Part shown: positions 1 through 6,241 of the stretch, in pieces
Numbering within the stretch: position 1 is the first letter of the stretch
Layout of the letters: the number at the start of each line of letters is the position of its first letter
From: Bacillota bacterium
GTDB lineage: Bacteria > Bacillota > Clostridia > Lutisporales > Lutisporaceae
Direction of reading: 5' to 3'
DNA length: 7,739 bases
Assembly (NCBI GenBank): GCA_023405875.1
Contig: JAEXXN010000376.1
Span: 1 to 7,739, forward strand
The notes under the pieces: model-generated
The model's input: the letters and a program-made list of their open reading frames with translations, nothing else
The model's database searches: none
What the model was told of the DNA's origin: nothing
Translations under genes and position numbers: made by a program

Positions 1-1
1 C

Positions 2-46
2 GATACAGGTGAAGATGCGGTAATAATGTGGAAAAAGCTGGCGTAA
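2..46 (+). CDS. Possible 3' end of an upstream gene (partial)
   Basis: The only + frame that stays open from the left edge for more than a few codons reads DTGEDAVIMWKKLA and stops at TAA (44-46). The other two + frames close at bases 10-12 and 21-23. This could be the last 14 residues of a gene ending just before the sigma-factor operon. The stretch is too short to recognise a family, and an open frame of this length is expected by chance, so it is only a candidate. No intrinsic terminator is visible between it and the next gene. Confidence 0.25.
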   Translation, partial: DTGEDAVIMWKKLA

Positions 47-64
47 ATGAAATAAACATCACAT

Positions 65-95
65 CAGACAAAAAAAATTATTATGCGTATATAAT
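65..95 (+). promoter_or_regulatory. Candidate promoter of the ECF sigma operon
   Basis: A perfect TATAAT (90-95) is preceded by CAGACA (65-70), which matches TTGACA at four of six positions but at a long 19-base spacing. Transcription would start near 102 and leave a leader of about 68 bases. That leader can fold into an interrupted hairpin (AGGTAC 121-126 with GTGCCT 147-152, and GGC 130-132 with GCC 143-145). The good -10 and weak -35 are compatible with a housekeeping-sigma promoter that needs help. No ECF-type promoter with correct spacing was found. Confidence 0.35.
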
Positions 96-169
96 AGTAG
101 ATATGGGGTGTAAGGCCACGAGGTACAGAGGCTGAAACAGTTGCCGGTGCCTGGGATAACGAGGTGGGG

Positions 170-751
170 ATGTATTTGAGTTCCGCTGACATAGAAATAG
201 TGAACCAATGCCTGGCCGGCGATGTAAATGCTTTTGAAGTGCTTATAGAAAGGTACAAGAAAGCAGTTTACAATACAGCTTACAGGATGATGGGAAACAG
301 GGAAGAAGCAGAGGATGTTTCCCAGGAAGCCTTCATAAGGATGTATAAATCCCTTTCCAGATACAATCCCGAATACAAATTTATTACCTGGGCTTTGAAG
401 GTCACAACCAATCTTTGCCTGGACAGCCTGAGAAAAAGAAAGGGCGAAACTATACCAATCGATGAAGGCTTTGAAATAAAGGATGGAAAAGACACTCCGG
501 AAGAAGAGTATATAAGAAAAGAAAAACAGAAGCTGGTGCAGGATGCGATAATGAAGCTTCCGCCAAAATACAGGGAATTTCTTATACTGTTCCACCATAG
601 AAACCTGTCCTATCAGGAGATAATGGAAATTACCGGAGAGTCCCTTACTATAGTGAAGAACAGATTGTACAGAGCGCGTCAGATGCTTAAGGAAGAACTG
701 CTGAGCAGGGAAAAGGAGCGTGAAAAGTATGCATTGCAAGGAAATAAGTAA
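170..751 (+). CDS. ECF-type RNA polymerase sigma factor (sigma-70 family)
   Basis: This is a group 4 (ECF) sigma factor of 193 residues, the usual size. It would direct RNA polymerase to a small regulon, probably for envelope stress. Region 2 is clear: AEDVSQEAF, then a W-containing helix (TWALKVTTN) and LDSLRKRK, the core-binding and -10 recognition segment. After an acidic linker, region 4 begins at LPPKYREF and carries the helix-turn-helix (LSYQEIMEITGES, then VKNRLYRARQ) that would read the -35. ATG 170 is chosen because GAGG (161-164) lies five bases upstream; an in-frame GTG at 164 would add two residues but has no good ribosome binding site. The 3' end overlaps the anti-sigma start by 23 bases, typical of translational coupling that balances the pair. 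The target promoter sequence cannot be read from the protein. Confidence 0.95.
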   Translation: MYLSSADIEIVNQCLAGDVNAFEVLIERYKKAVYNTAYRMMGNREEAEDVSQEAFIRMYKSLSRYNPEYKFITWALKVTTNLCLDSLRKRKGETIPIDEGFEIKDGKDTPEEEYIRKEKQKLVQDAIMKLPPKYREFLILFHHRNLSYQEIMEITGESLTIVKNRLYRARQMLKEELLSREKEREKYALQGNK

Positions 752-1286
752 TCTGGTTATGAAATATTTCGACGGAAATATCAGTGAACTGGAACGGGAA
801 ATGATCATAAGGCATAACGAGAGCTGTTCCAGCTGTGCAGAAGAGTTCACAGTACTAAGGGAAGCAATGGATACCCTGGAGGATTTTTCTGAAATAGATG
901 TGCCTATCGGATTTCAAGCAGGAATAATGGAGGAGATCAGAACCTGGAAACCGTATTCCCTGAGCCCGCAGATCGTAATGTTCTGGCTGATTTCAATATT
1001 GGGACTCATGGTGTTTTCCTGGAACATGGTTATCTTCGTAGCAGTGCCCTTTATCAGAGAAAGCGGGATACTGATTGCAGCGCAAAATATTATCATATAT
1101 GGAGTGAGCATTGTCTCAGATATTTTGTATCAGCTGCTTGTTACCGTTTCGGTGCTTTTGGGAAAGCTGCTGGTTCTGAGAAATGTTGTGCTGCGCGACT
1201 ATGCAATCGGTCTGACGATGACTGTATTGGCATTTACGGGGCTTAACCTGTTCTTGCTGCACAGGCGCAAACTGCAGGAGAATTAG
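729..1286 (+). CDS. Zinc-binding (ZAS) membrane anti-sigma factor
   Basis: This 185-residue protein is the likely partner that holds the ECF sigma factor inactive at the membrane. The N-terminal cytoplasmic part has the zinc anti-sigma signature H29-x3-C33-x2-C36 (HNESCSSC). C3 lies 26 residues before H29, the spacing of the fourth ligand in RsrA-type proteins, so a full C-H-C-C site is present. Three or four hydrophobic segments follow, at about 82-108, 113-150 (one or two helices) and 158-178, ending in a short basic tail (HRRK). ATG 729 has AGGAG (714-718) at ten bases; an in-frame GTG at 720 would sit almost on that site and is less likely. More than one membrane segment is unusual for this class and may mean a membrane signal is sensed within the bilayer. 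Release of sigma by proteolysis or zinc loss is possible, but nothing here decides between them. Confidence 0.88.
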   Translation: MHCKEISNLVMKYFDGNISELEREMIIRHNESCSSCAEEFTVLREAMDTLEDFSEIDVPIGFQAGIMEEIRTWKPYSLSPQIVMFWLISILGLMVFSWNMVIFVAVPFIRESGILIAAQNIIIYGVSIVSDILYQLLVTVSVLLGKLLVLRNVVLRDYAIGLTMTVLAFTGLNLFLLHRRKLQEN

Positions 1287-1298
1287 GAGGTTATATGT

Positions 1299-2210
1299 AT
1301 GGAAATTAAAAAGGGAGCGGCAGTGCTGGCAGGCTTGCTTTTGATAGTTCTGACATTTTGTGCGTTTACACTTGATGTGGACAATAAGGATAAGGTAGCG
1401 ATTTTCAATAATATAGATATACCTGCCGGAATCACAGTCAATGGAGATGCGGTTTCAATATTCGGAAGCGTGGCTGTTGACGGTGATATGTCCGGTGATG
1501 TAGTTGCCATTTTCGGCAATGTTACCGTTTCCGGGACAGTATCCGGAGATGCTGTTGCCGTTTTCGGAAAAATATCCGTCAAAGAAAATGGCTCAATAAG
1601 CGGAGATGCAGTCGGAATTGTCGGAGGTGTGGATAAAGCTCCCAATGGAGTTATAAGGGGTGAAATTGTGGATGTGAATGCACCCTTTGATTTCAAGAGC
1701 AATGACGGTTTGATACCGAGGATATCCTATGGGGATATGATAGGTTTGTTTCTCATTTATGTATTCTCCTGTCTCTCATTACTGATAATACCCGACAGGG
1801 TCCTGCGGATGTCTGAGGAATGCAGGCAGCAGTTCGGCAGGCGCTTTGGCATCGGCTTCGTACTTTCAATATTGTTTATACCTACATCTATAGTGCTTTC
1901 GGTTTTACTGGCAATAACACTTATAGGAATAGTATTCATCCCCTTTATTTTCATAGCTTTTGTTCTTGCTGCTTTCATAGGAATGGTCGCTCTGGAAATT
2001 GCAATAGGCTATAGGATCACGGGGTACCTGGAAGGCAAATATTCCACATATATCTACCTTATGGTGGGGGTCGTGCTGGTATATGTGCTGAGAATGATAC
2101 CTGTACTGGGATTTCTGGCATACCTGGTATTGGGCATTTACAGTATTGGTGTTGCTGCTGATACCAGGCTCGGAGCACCCAGGGTCAGGAGGCAGGCTTC
2201 AGATGTTTAG
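1299..2210 (+). CDS. Bactofilin-like repeat membrane protein
   Basis: The product has 303 residues in three parts. Residues 6-25 are an N-terminal membrane segment or signal sequence. Residues 34-127 contain tandem units of 16-19 residues built on (S)GDAVxIFGxVxV (starting near 49, 66, 83 and 102), resembling the beta-helix of polymer-forming bactofilins and DUF4097-like proteins. Residues 148-287 form a hydrophobic domain with about five membrane helices, followed by a basic tail (RVRR). The repeat part is probably outside the membrane. ATG 1299 follows AGGAGG (1285-1290) by eight bases, and that site overlaps the stop codon of the anti-sigma gene. The place in the operon suggests a regulon member or sensor of the envelope response. 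Its biochemical function is unknown. C21 is not in a convincing lipobox, so it is not called a lipoprotein. Confidence 0.8.
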   Translation: MEIKKGAAVLAGLLLIVLTFCAFTLDVDNKDKVAIFNNIDIPAGITVNGDAVSIFGSVAVDGDMSGDVVAIFGNVTVSGTVSGDAVAVFGKISVKENGSISGDAVGIVGGVDKAPNGVIRGEIVDVNAPFDFKSNDGLIPRISYGDMIGLFLIYVFSCLSLLIIPDRVLRMSEECRQQFGRRFGIGFVLSILFIPTSIVLSVLLAITLIGIVFIPFIFIAFVLAAFIGMVALEIAIGYRITGYLEGKYSTYIYLMVGVVLVYVLRMIPVLGFLAYLVLGIYSIGVAADTRLGAPRVRRQASDV

Positions 2211-3075
2211 CAGGATAATTCGTTTTGCATTGGGTACTGCACTGGTACTGTCACTTGCAGCCTGCACCATGGAGTTTGAAAATGCCGGCGGTATTGTTTC
2301 AGGAGTTGTGAAGGAATACAGCGAGACTGTGGAATTCAGTGATAAATATCAGAAGGGACAGCCAATGGAGCTGAAGCTTGATATGAAAATGGCCGAGGCG
2401 GTAATTGAGAGCAGCGGCGATAAGCTTGCCGAAGCAGAATTTATGTTTAACTCGGAAGCCTTAAAGCCTGAGTTCACAGTAAAGGAAGACAGCATAAGCA
2501 TTAAGAACGTATTGCACAAATACAGCTTCGGAAAGCCTGTGAATAAGTGGAATGTAAGCATCACAGACAAATTGCCCCTGGAGGTTGAGCTAAAGGCGGA
2601 TGCTTCAGACCTGAAGCTGGATATGAGCGATATGATGATAAGCAAAATGAATGCCCAGATAAATGCCTCATCTGCAAAGCTATATATTGATGAACCGAAC
2701 AAGGCTGCTGCGGATAAGCTGAGGATCAATACCAATGCAAGCGACGTAAGCATTTACGGGGCAGGCAACATAGGGTTCGGAGTATTGGATATGGATGCAA
2801 ATGCGTCAAAAGTATTGCTCGACCTTACCGGAGAGAGTGAGAAGGATGGAGAAGTAAGAATAGACGCAAATGCTTCAACCGTGAAGCTGAAGCTTCCTGA
2901 AAATGTCGGAATACGGATTGTGGTAGATAAATATGAGCTCTCCTCAGTAAAACTCCAAGGCGATAAATTATTGAGCCGTTCCGAAAAGGAGTATGTTTCA
3001 AAGGATTATGAGAATGCTGAGAGGACGCTTAAGATATATGCAGACCTGAAGGTTACTACACTGACAATAGAATAG
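2203..3075 (+). CDS. Lipoprotein with toast-rack/DUF4097-like repeats
   Basis: This 290-residue protein begins with a lipoprotein signal: basic start (RIIR), hydrophobic core and lipobox LAAC with lipidated C21, so it should be anchored to the outer face of the membrane. The body resembles the toast-rack (DUF2154)/DUF4097 fold also found in LiaF-type cell-envelope stress proteins: an N-terminal block (about 55-105), then a ladder of units with an N-A-S-x-V/L turn (ADAS 132-135, INASS 153-157, NAS 178-180, 200-202 and 223-225, LSS 246-248). No catalytic residues are evident; a structural or sensing role is likely. ATG 2203 has AGGAGG (2187-2192) at ten bases and starts the signal peptide correctly; the longer frame from GTG 2146 would bury it. 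It overlaps the upstream gene by eight bases, so the two are probably co-translated. No clear intrinsic terminator follows. Confidence 0.8.
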   Translation: MFSRIIRFALGTALVLSLAACTMEFENAGGIVSGVVKEYSETVEFSDKYQKGQPMELKLDMKMAEAVIESSGDKLAEAEFMFNSEALKPEFTVKEDSISIKNVLHKYSFGKPVNKWNVSITDKLPLEVELKADASDLKLDMSDMMISKMNAQINASSAKLYIDEPNKAAADKLRINTNASDVSIYGAGNIGFGVLDMDANASKVLLDLTGESEKDGEVRIDANASTVKLKLPENVGIRIVVDKYELSSVKLQGDKLLSRSEKEYVSKDYENAERTLKIYADLKVTTLTIE

Positions 3076-3120
3076 AGTTGAGCTATATAACAAGGTCAGG
3101 GCTGTAGGGTTGTTAACTCT
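3074..3120 (+). other. Weak inverted repeat after the envelope operon
   Basis: AGAGTT (3074-3079) can pair with AACTCT (3115-3120), and AACAA (3089-3093) with TTGTT (3110-3114), leaving a nine-base bulge and a 16-base loop. No run of T follows, so this is not a canonical intrinsic terminator. It is the only structure seen where the operon transcript should end. The bases from 3121 to about 3190 show nothing else I can support. Confidence 0.3.
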
Positions 3121-3202
3121 TGCAGTAGCTGGCCTTATTTATTTGCGTTATTTTCATGCAAAAGAAAGCTGCAGGTAAGCTGATTAATCGTTGAAAAATT
3201 AT

Positions 3203-3231
3203 TTCACTTTTTTACAATTATGGTATATAAT
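3203..3231 (+). promoter_or_regulatory. Candidate promoter of the SARP-like regulator gene
   Basis: TATAAT (3226-3231) lies 17 bases after TTCACT (3203-3208), a four-of-six match to TTGACA. A TGG just ahead (3221-3223) could also give an extended -10 in the overlapping register TATATA. Transcription would start near 3238, giving a leader of about 55 bases before the ribosome binding site GGGAGG (3283-3288). Two copies of TTACAAT flank the -10 and may be regulatory. Confidence 0.55.
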
Positions 3232-3240
3232 ACTTACAAT
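3212..3240 (+). repeat. Paired TTACAAT direct repeat, 22 bases apart
   Basis: TTACAAT occurs at 3212-3218 and again at 3234-3240, exactly 22 bases (about two helical turns) apart, one copy between -35 and -10 and the other at the expected start of transcription. Read on the other strand, each copy contains TGTAA, the core of the 11-bp repeats at 4549-4614. In such AT-rich DNA, chance remains a fair explanation. Confidence 0.35.
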
Positions 3241-3293
3241 GCTTCTGTATTTTGATAGAATTCGGATATTATTGACATTTCTGGGAGGAGTAT

Positions 3294-4508
3294 ATGAGAT
3301 TATATATTCATACACTTGGAGATTTTGATATCAGCTTTGGAGCACAGTCTCAATTGAAGGAATCAAGCAGGTCCTATAAGTTATTCAAGCTTTTTGAGTA
3401 TTTTATAACTTTCAGGGACAGGCGGTTATTACCTGAAGCAATAATAGAAAACCTATTGCAGGATAAGGAATCCAGCGATCCAAAGAATGTATTGCGTACG
3501 CAGATATTCAGATTGAAACAGATGCTAAAGAAAATCCTGCCCGAGGGAACTGATGCATCGGAGTATTTTGAAATAAATTTCAGTAACGGATATTACAGCT
3601 TTGAGCTGAAAGAGCTTGCAGTTCTTGATATTGATGAGTTTGAAAGGCTGATCAACCAGGGGGATATGAAAAAATCTGAAAATACCGGTGAAGCGGTGGA
3701 ATATTATTCAAAGGCGCTCAAGCTTTATAAAGGACCATACCTGGCGGAGAATTGCTATGAGGCCTGGCTTGTACCTATAAGGAACCATTACAGCCGCCTT
3801 TATCTCAAAACTCTATTCAAGCTGATAGAGATCCTTTTAGAAAAGGAAGAATATATAAGAATAATCGAACTTTGTGAAGAAGCGATCATCATAGATCCAT
3901 ATGAGGAAGTATTGCATATATACCTGATTGAGGCAATGTTGAAAATAGGCCAGATAAGAAATGCCATGAGCCATTATGAATATATTACCGCATTATTGAG
4001 CAAGGAAATGGGGGTTAAGGCCTCTCCAGAATTGAAGAATATTTATAGGAAAATACAGAGCTATTATGATGAGAAGAGTGAAGCCGGAATTGAAAATATC
4101 AAGACAAAGCTTGAAGAGAGTGACCTTACCGGTGCATTGCTGTGTGACTCTGACTACTTTAAATTTTTATTTAATATAGGGAAAAGAAAAAGCCTTAGAG
4201 ACAATTCTACAGATTACATGGGCCTTATTACTATCAACTGTGAAAATAAAAATATAAATAGCGGGGAAGAGCTGAAGAAAATTGTAAAGTCCATGTCGGG
4301 GGTACTTGAGAAAGCCTTGCGGAAGGGTGATGTTTACTCCTACTGGAATGATACGCAAATACTTATAATGCTCCATGGGCCAAAGGAAGAGTATCTGAAT
4401 AAAATCGAAATGAGGATAAGGTCAAACTTTAACAATATCGTGCGTACCAATAATTACAGGATCAACATTGAGTTTATTCCAATTGTGTCACAAAAGAATA
4501 TAGTATAA
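3294..4508 (+). CDS. SARP/BTAD-family transcriptional regulator with degenerate GGDEF-like C-terminus
   Basis: The 404-residue product has the layout of SARP-type activators. Residues 1-105 form an OmpR-like winged helix (N-terminal LGDFDISFG, then NVLRTQIFRLKQMLKK as the likely recognition region). Residues 111-258 are the helical BTAD/TPR domain (the DIDEFERLI start, YKGPYL, EAWLVPIRN, IDPYEEVLHIYLIEAML and LSKEMGVKASPELKNIY are typical). Residues 278-398 align by eye with a GGDEF domain. Its signature position reads NDTQI (352-356), so it cannot be a synthase, but R343-x-x-D346 sits five residues ahead, where an inhibitory I-site lies. The start has GGGAGG (3283-3288) five bases upstream. 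The gene is monocistronic: its own promoter and a terminator directly after the stop. Phased repeats before the next gene make that gene its likely target. Binding of cyclic-di-GMP is inference only. Confidence 0.85.
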   Translation: MRLYIHTLGDFDISFGAQSQLKESSRSYKLFKLFEYFITFRDRRLLPEAIIENLLQDKESSDPKNVLRTQIFRLKQMLKKILPEGTDASEYFEINFSNGYYSFELKELAVLDIDEFERLINQGDMKKSENTGEAVEYYSKALKLYKGPYLAENCYEAWLVPIRNHYSRLYLKTLFKLIEILLEKEEYIRIIELCEEAIIIDPYEEVLHIYLIEAMLKIGQIRNAMSHYEYITALLSKEMGVKASPELKNIYRKIQSYYDEKSEAGIENIKTKLEESDLTGALLCDSDYFKFLFNIGKRKSLRDNSTDYMGLITINCENKNINSGEELKKIVKSMSGVLEKALRKGDVYSYWNDTQILIMLHGPKEEYLNKIEMRIRSNFNNIVRTNNYRINIEFIPIVSQKNIV

Positions 4509-4533
4509 AAAACTCTGGAAACAGAGTTTTTTT
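4509..4533 (+). terminator. Intrinsic terminator after the SARP-like gene
   Basis: AAAACTCTG (4509-4517) pairs with CAGAGTTTT (4522-4530) around a GAAA tetraloop, followed by a run of T (4527-4533). The hairpin starts on the base after the stop codon and should separate this gene from the next. Confidence 0.85.
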
Positions 4534-4548
4534 ATTTTGTCCTTTTTG

Positions 4549-4614
4549 TGTAATTGAAGTGTAATTCAAAAGAAATGCAAATATAATTCAAAAGAAATAT
4601 AGATGTAATTATAA
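4549..4614 (+). repeat. Six-unit array of 11-bp direct repeats
   Basis: Contiguous 11-base units start at 4549, 4560, 4571, 4582, 4593 and 4604: TGTAATTGAAG, TGTAATTCAAA, AGAAATGCAAA, TATAATTCAAA, AGAAATATAGA, TGTAATTATAA. Units 1, 2, 4 and 6 share T-x-TAATT; units 3 and 5 are weaker copies (8 and 6 of 11 matches to unit 2). The strongest identity is a 15-base direct repeat, 4562-4576 and 4584-4598, with a 22-base period. The 11-base phase puts every copy on the same helix face. The array overlaps the -35 and reaches the -10 of the next promoter, as SARP operators do. Confidence 0.75.
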
Positions 4615-4615
4615 T
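4587..4615 (+). promoter_or_regulatory. Candidate promoter of the GGDEF/HD-GYP gene
   Basis: TATAAT (4610-4615) is preceded at 17 bases by TTCAAA (4587-4592), a four-of-six match to TTGACA that itself lies within the fourth 11-bp repeat. Transcription would begin near 4622, giving a leader of about 70 bases to the start codon at 4693. The weak -35 embedded in phased repeats suggests dependence on an activator, most simply the regulator encoded just upstream. Confidence 0.6.
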
Positions 4616-4692
4616 ATACAAATTTTGAAATGGATAGGTGCTATATTTTATCTATAACCCGATTGAAACATTACAGGCAGGAGTGGAATAAG

Positions 4693-6132
4693 ATGGAGTA
4701 TCCGTCCAGGAACGATTTTTTTCTTAGCTTTAAAGCCCTCGTAAATGAGGCTGGTCACTTTGTCGACTATATTCTGGTGAACGTCAGCGATAATTTTCAA
4801 TCGGTTACAGGTATAAAGGCTGAAAGACTGTTGGGTAAAAAGATATCTGAAATAGTTTCCGGATATGAAAATGAATTATATGGGATTAAAGAAATATATT
4901 ATAACATGATACCAAAAACCAGAAGAAAATTTGAAAAGTATATTGAGGAATTGGACAGATGGTATCTCATCAGCATCTTCAGTGACAACAGAGATTCTCT
5001 GATGCTTTTTTACAATGACATTACCAAGATCAAAAAGTCAGGGGAATCAGCAGCCAGCAGCAAAAAAATCGGTGCAGATATATATTACATTGATGAAAAA
5101 CATGGCTGCTTTGGTTACAGGGACAAATTAACAGGGCTATATAACAGGGAATTCTTCGAGGAAGAGCTTTCGAGGCTCGACAGCCACAGGCAGCTGCCAA
5201 TAAGCGTTATAATGGGAGACTTAAGCGGACTTAAGCTGATAAATGATGCTTTTGGACACGAAATGGGAGACAGAGCCTTGAAAAGAGCGGCAGAGCTTAT
5301 GAAGAGGGCTTTCAGGAAAGAAGACATAGTAAGCAGGGTGGGCGGAGATGAATTCGTGGTATTACTTCCGAAAACTACGGAAAAGACTGCAATGGCAATA
5401 GTAAAAAGGATAAAGAACGACTGTGCGGCTAACCCCCTGGATTTTATAAAAATAAGTGTAAGCTTTGGCGTAGCAACCAAAACCGACAAAGCTGAAGATA
5501 TACGTGAAGTATTCAAAAAGTCAGAGGACAGGATGTATTTCAACAAGCTGACAGAGAGCAGGGAAGCTAAGCAGGACATGATCAGATATATCAAGGATAA
5601 GCTTGAAGAGCTGTCCTATGAGACAGAAAGCCATATCGAAAGTCTGAAAAGCCTTTGTATTATGATGGCAGACAGGTTGAAGCTATCTGAAATCGAAAAA
5701 GAAGAGCTTAGGCTGCTTTGTGAGTATCATGATATAGGGGAAATAGGAATCCCAAGGAAAATATTACAGAAAAAAGAGCCTTTGAGCAAGTCTGAATGGG
5801 AAAAATTAAGACGCCATAGTGAGATAGGCTACCACATAATTGCATCAGCCAAAGAAACGCTGGCTATAGACGAGCTGATACTGACACATCATGAAAGATG
5901 GGATGGCAAGGGTTACCCAGGTCTCCTTCAAAAGGAGGAGATACCTCTTACTGCAAGGATATTTGCCATAGCTGATGCTTATGAAGCTATGATAAATGAA
6001 AGGCCATATAAAAGAGGTATCAACAACGAAGAGGCCTTGAAGGAAATCTGGAGCAAGGCGGGAACACAGTTTGACCCGTATCTGGCAAAAACCTTCGTGC
6101 AGATAATGAAAAAGGAGCAAGCCGTGATCTGA
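4693..6132 (+). CDS. PAS-GGDEF-HD-GYP cyclic-di-GMP synthase/phosphodiesterase
   Basis: This 479-residue soluble protein combines the two opposing activities of cyclic-di-GMP turnover. Residues 8-115 resemble a PAS sensor domain (ending YNDITKIKK). The GGDEF domain spans about 140-300, from DKLTGLYNREFF (144 onward); it has the metal and GTP residues (GDLSGLKLINDAFGHEMGD), an intact GGDEF (217-221) and an I-site RKED (208-211) for product inhibition. The HD-GYP domain (about 310-475) has H314, H346-D347, H375, H399-H400 and GYP (407-409); the usual K of HDIGK is E350. Both domains look competent apart from that change. ATG 4693 is chosen because AGGAG (4679-4683) lies nine bases upstream; an upstream in-frame ATG at 4630 has no ribosome binding site. 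It is probably driven by the repeat-containing promoter and co-transcribed into the riboswitch that begins ten bases after its stop. The PAS ligand and the net direction of activity cannot be read from sequence. Confidence 0.93.
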   Translation: MEYPSRNDFFLSFKALVNEAGHFVDYILVNVSDNFQSVTGIKAERLLGKKISEIVSGYENELYGIKEIYYNMIPKTRRKFEKYIEELDRWYLISIFSDNRDSLMLFYNDITKIKKSGESAASSKKIGADIYYIDEKHGCFGYRDKLTGLYNREFFEEELSRLDSHRQLPISVIMGDLSGLKLINDAFGHEMGDRALKRAAELMKRAFRKEDIVSRVGGDEFVVLLPKTTEKTAMAIVKRIKNDCAANPLDFIKISVSFGVATKTDKAEDIREVFKKSEDRMYFNKLTESREAKQDMIRYIKDKLEELSYETESHIESLKSLCIMMADRLKLSEIEKEELRLLCEYHDIGEIGIPRKILQKKEPLSKSEWEKLRRHSEIGYHIIASAKETLAIDELILTHHERWDGKGYPGLLQKEEIPLTARIFAIADAYEAMINERPYKRGINNEEALKEIWSKAGTQFDPYLAKTFVQIMKKEQAVI

Positions 6133-6142
6133 GAGAAAAGTC

Positions 6143-6241
6143 AATTTGTTCATTGATAGGGCAAACCTAACGAAAGTTAGCGGCGCAAAGCTATGAATCT
6201 AAAGCTGTAGAAGCTATGATTGTCAAGCTGCAATATAAATT
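6143..6241 (+). promoter_or_regulatory. Type I cyclic-di-GMP riboswitch (GEMM-I aptamer)
   Basis: The conserved GEMM-I core is present: GGGCAAACC (6159-6167), a P2 stem CTAAC/GTTAG capped by a GAAA tetraloop (6172-6175), then GGCGCAAAGC (6182-6191). P3 (AGCT 6203-6206 with AGCT 6212-6215) carries the tetraloop receptor, TCTAAA on the 5' side (6199-6204 region) and TATGA (6215-6219) on the 3' side. CAAGCTGC (6224-6231) matches the conserved 3' pocket segment CAGGTTGC. P1 can form from AATTT (6143-6147) plus ATTG (6152-6155) with CAAT (6231-6234) plus AAATT (6237-6241). The aptamer would bind cyclic-di-GMP and, through the overlapping terminator, control the adhesin gene at 6405. No separate promoter is visible ahead of it. 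Confidence 0.9.

Noticed and set aside
133..138. TGAAAC, like the -35 of SigW-type ECF promoters, suggesting autoregulation
   Set aside because: No CGTA/CGTC-type -10 stands 15-17 bases downstream, and the site would put the start of transcription almost on the ribosome binding site.
59..850. Long open frame on the - strand (263 codons) opposite the sigma factor
   Set aside because: It lies wholly opposite a gene with clear sigma regions 2 and 4, has no recognisable domain, and its start lacks context. It is a shadow of codon bias on the + strand.
1295..1309. Mini-frame MYGN starting at ATG 1295, just before the bactofilin-like gene
   Set aside because: It overlaps the true start in another frame, its distance from AGGAGG is only four bases, and four codons have no likely product.
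1359..1361. C21 of the bactofilin-like protein as a lipidation site
   Set aside because: The preceding residues are L-T-F; phenylalanine at -1 does not fit a lipobox, and the segment reads better as a membrane anchor or signal.
2146..2202. Upstream GTG start for the lipoprotein
   Set aside because: It would add 19 residues ahead of a textbook lipoprotein signal and lies inside the previous gene; ATG 2203 has a strong AGGAGG at proper distance.
4630..4692. Upstream ATG start for the GGDEF/HD-GYP protein
   Set aside because: No ribosome binding site precedes it, it would leave a leader of only about eight bases from the candidate promoter, and ATG 4693 has AGGAG at nine bases.
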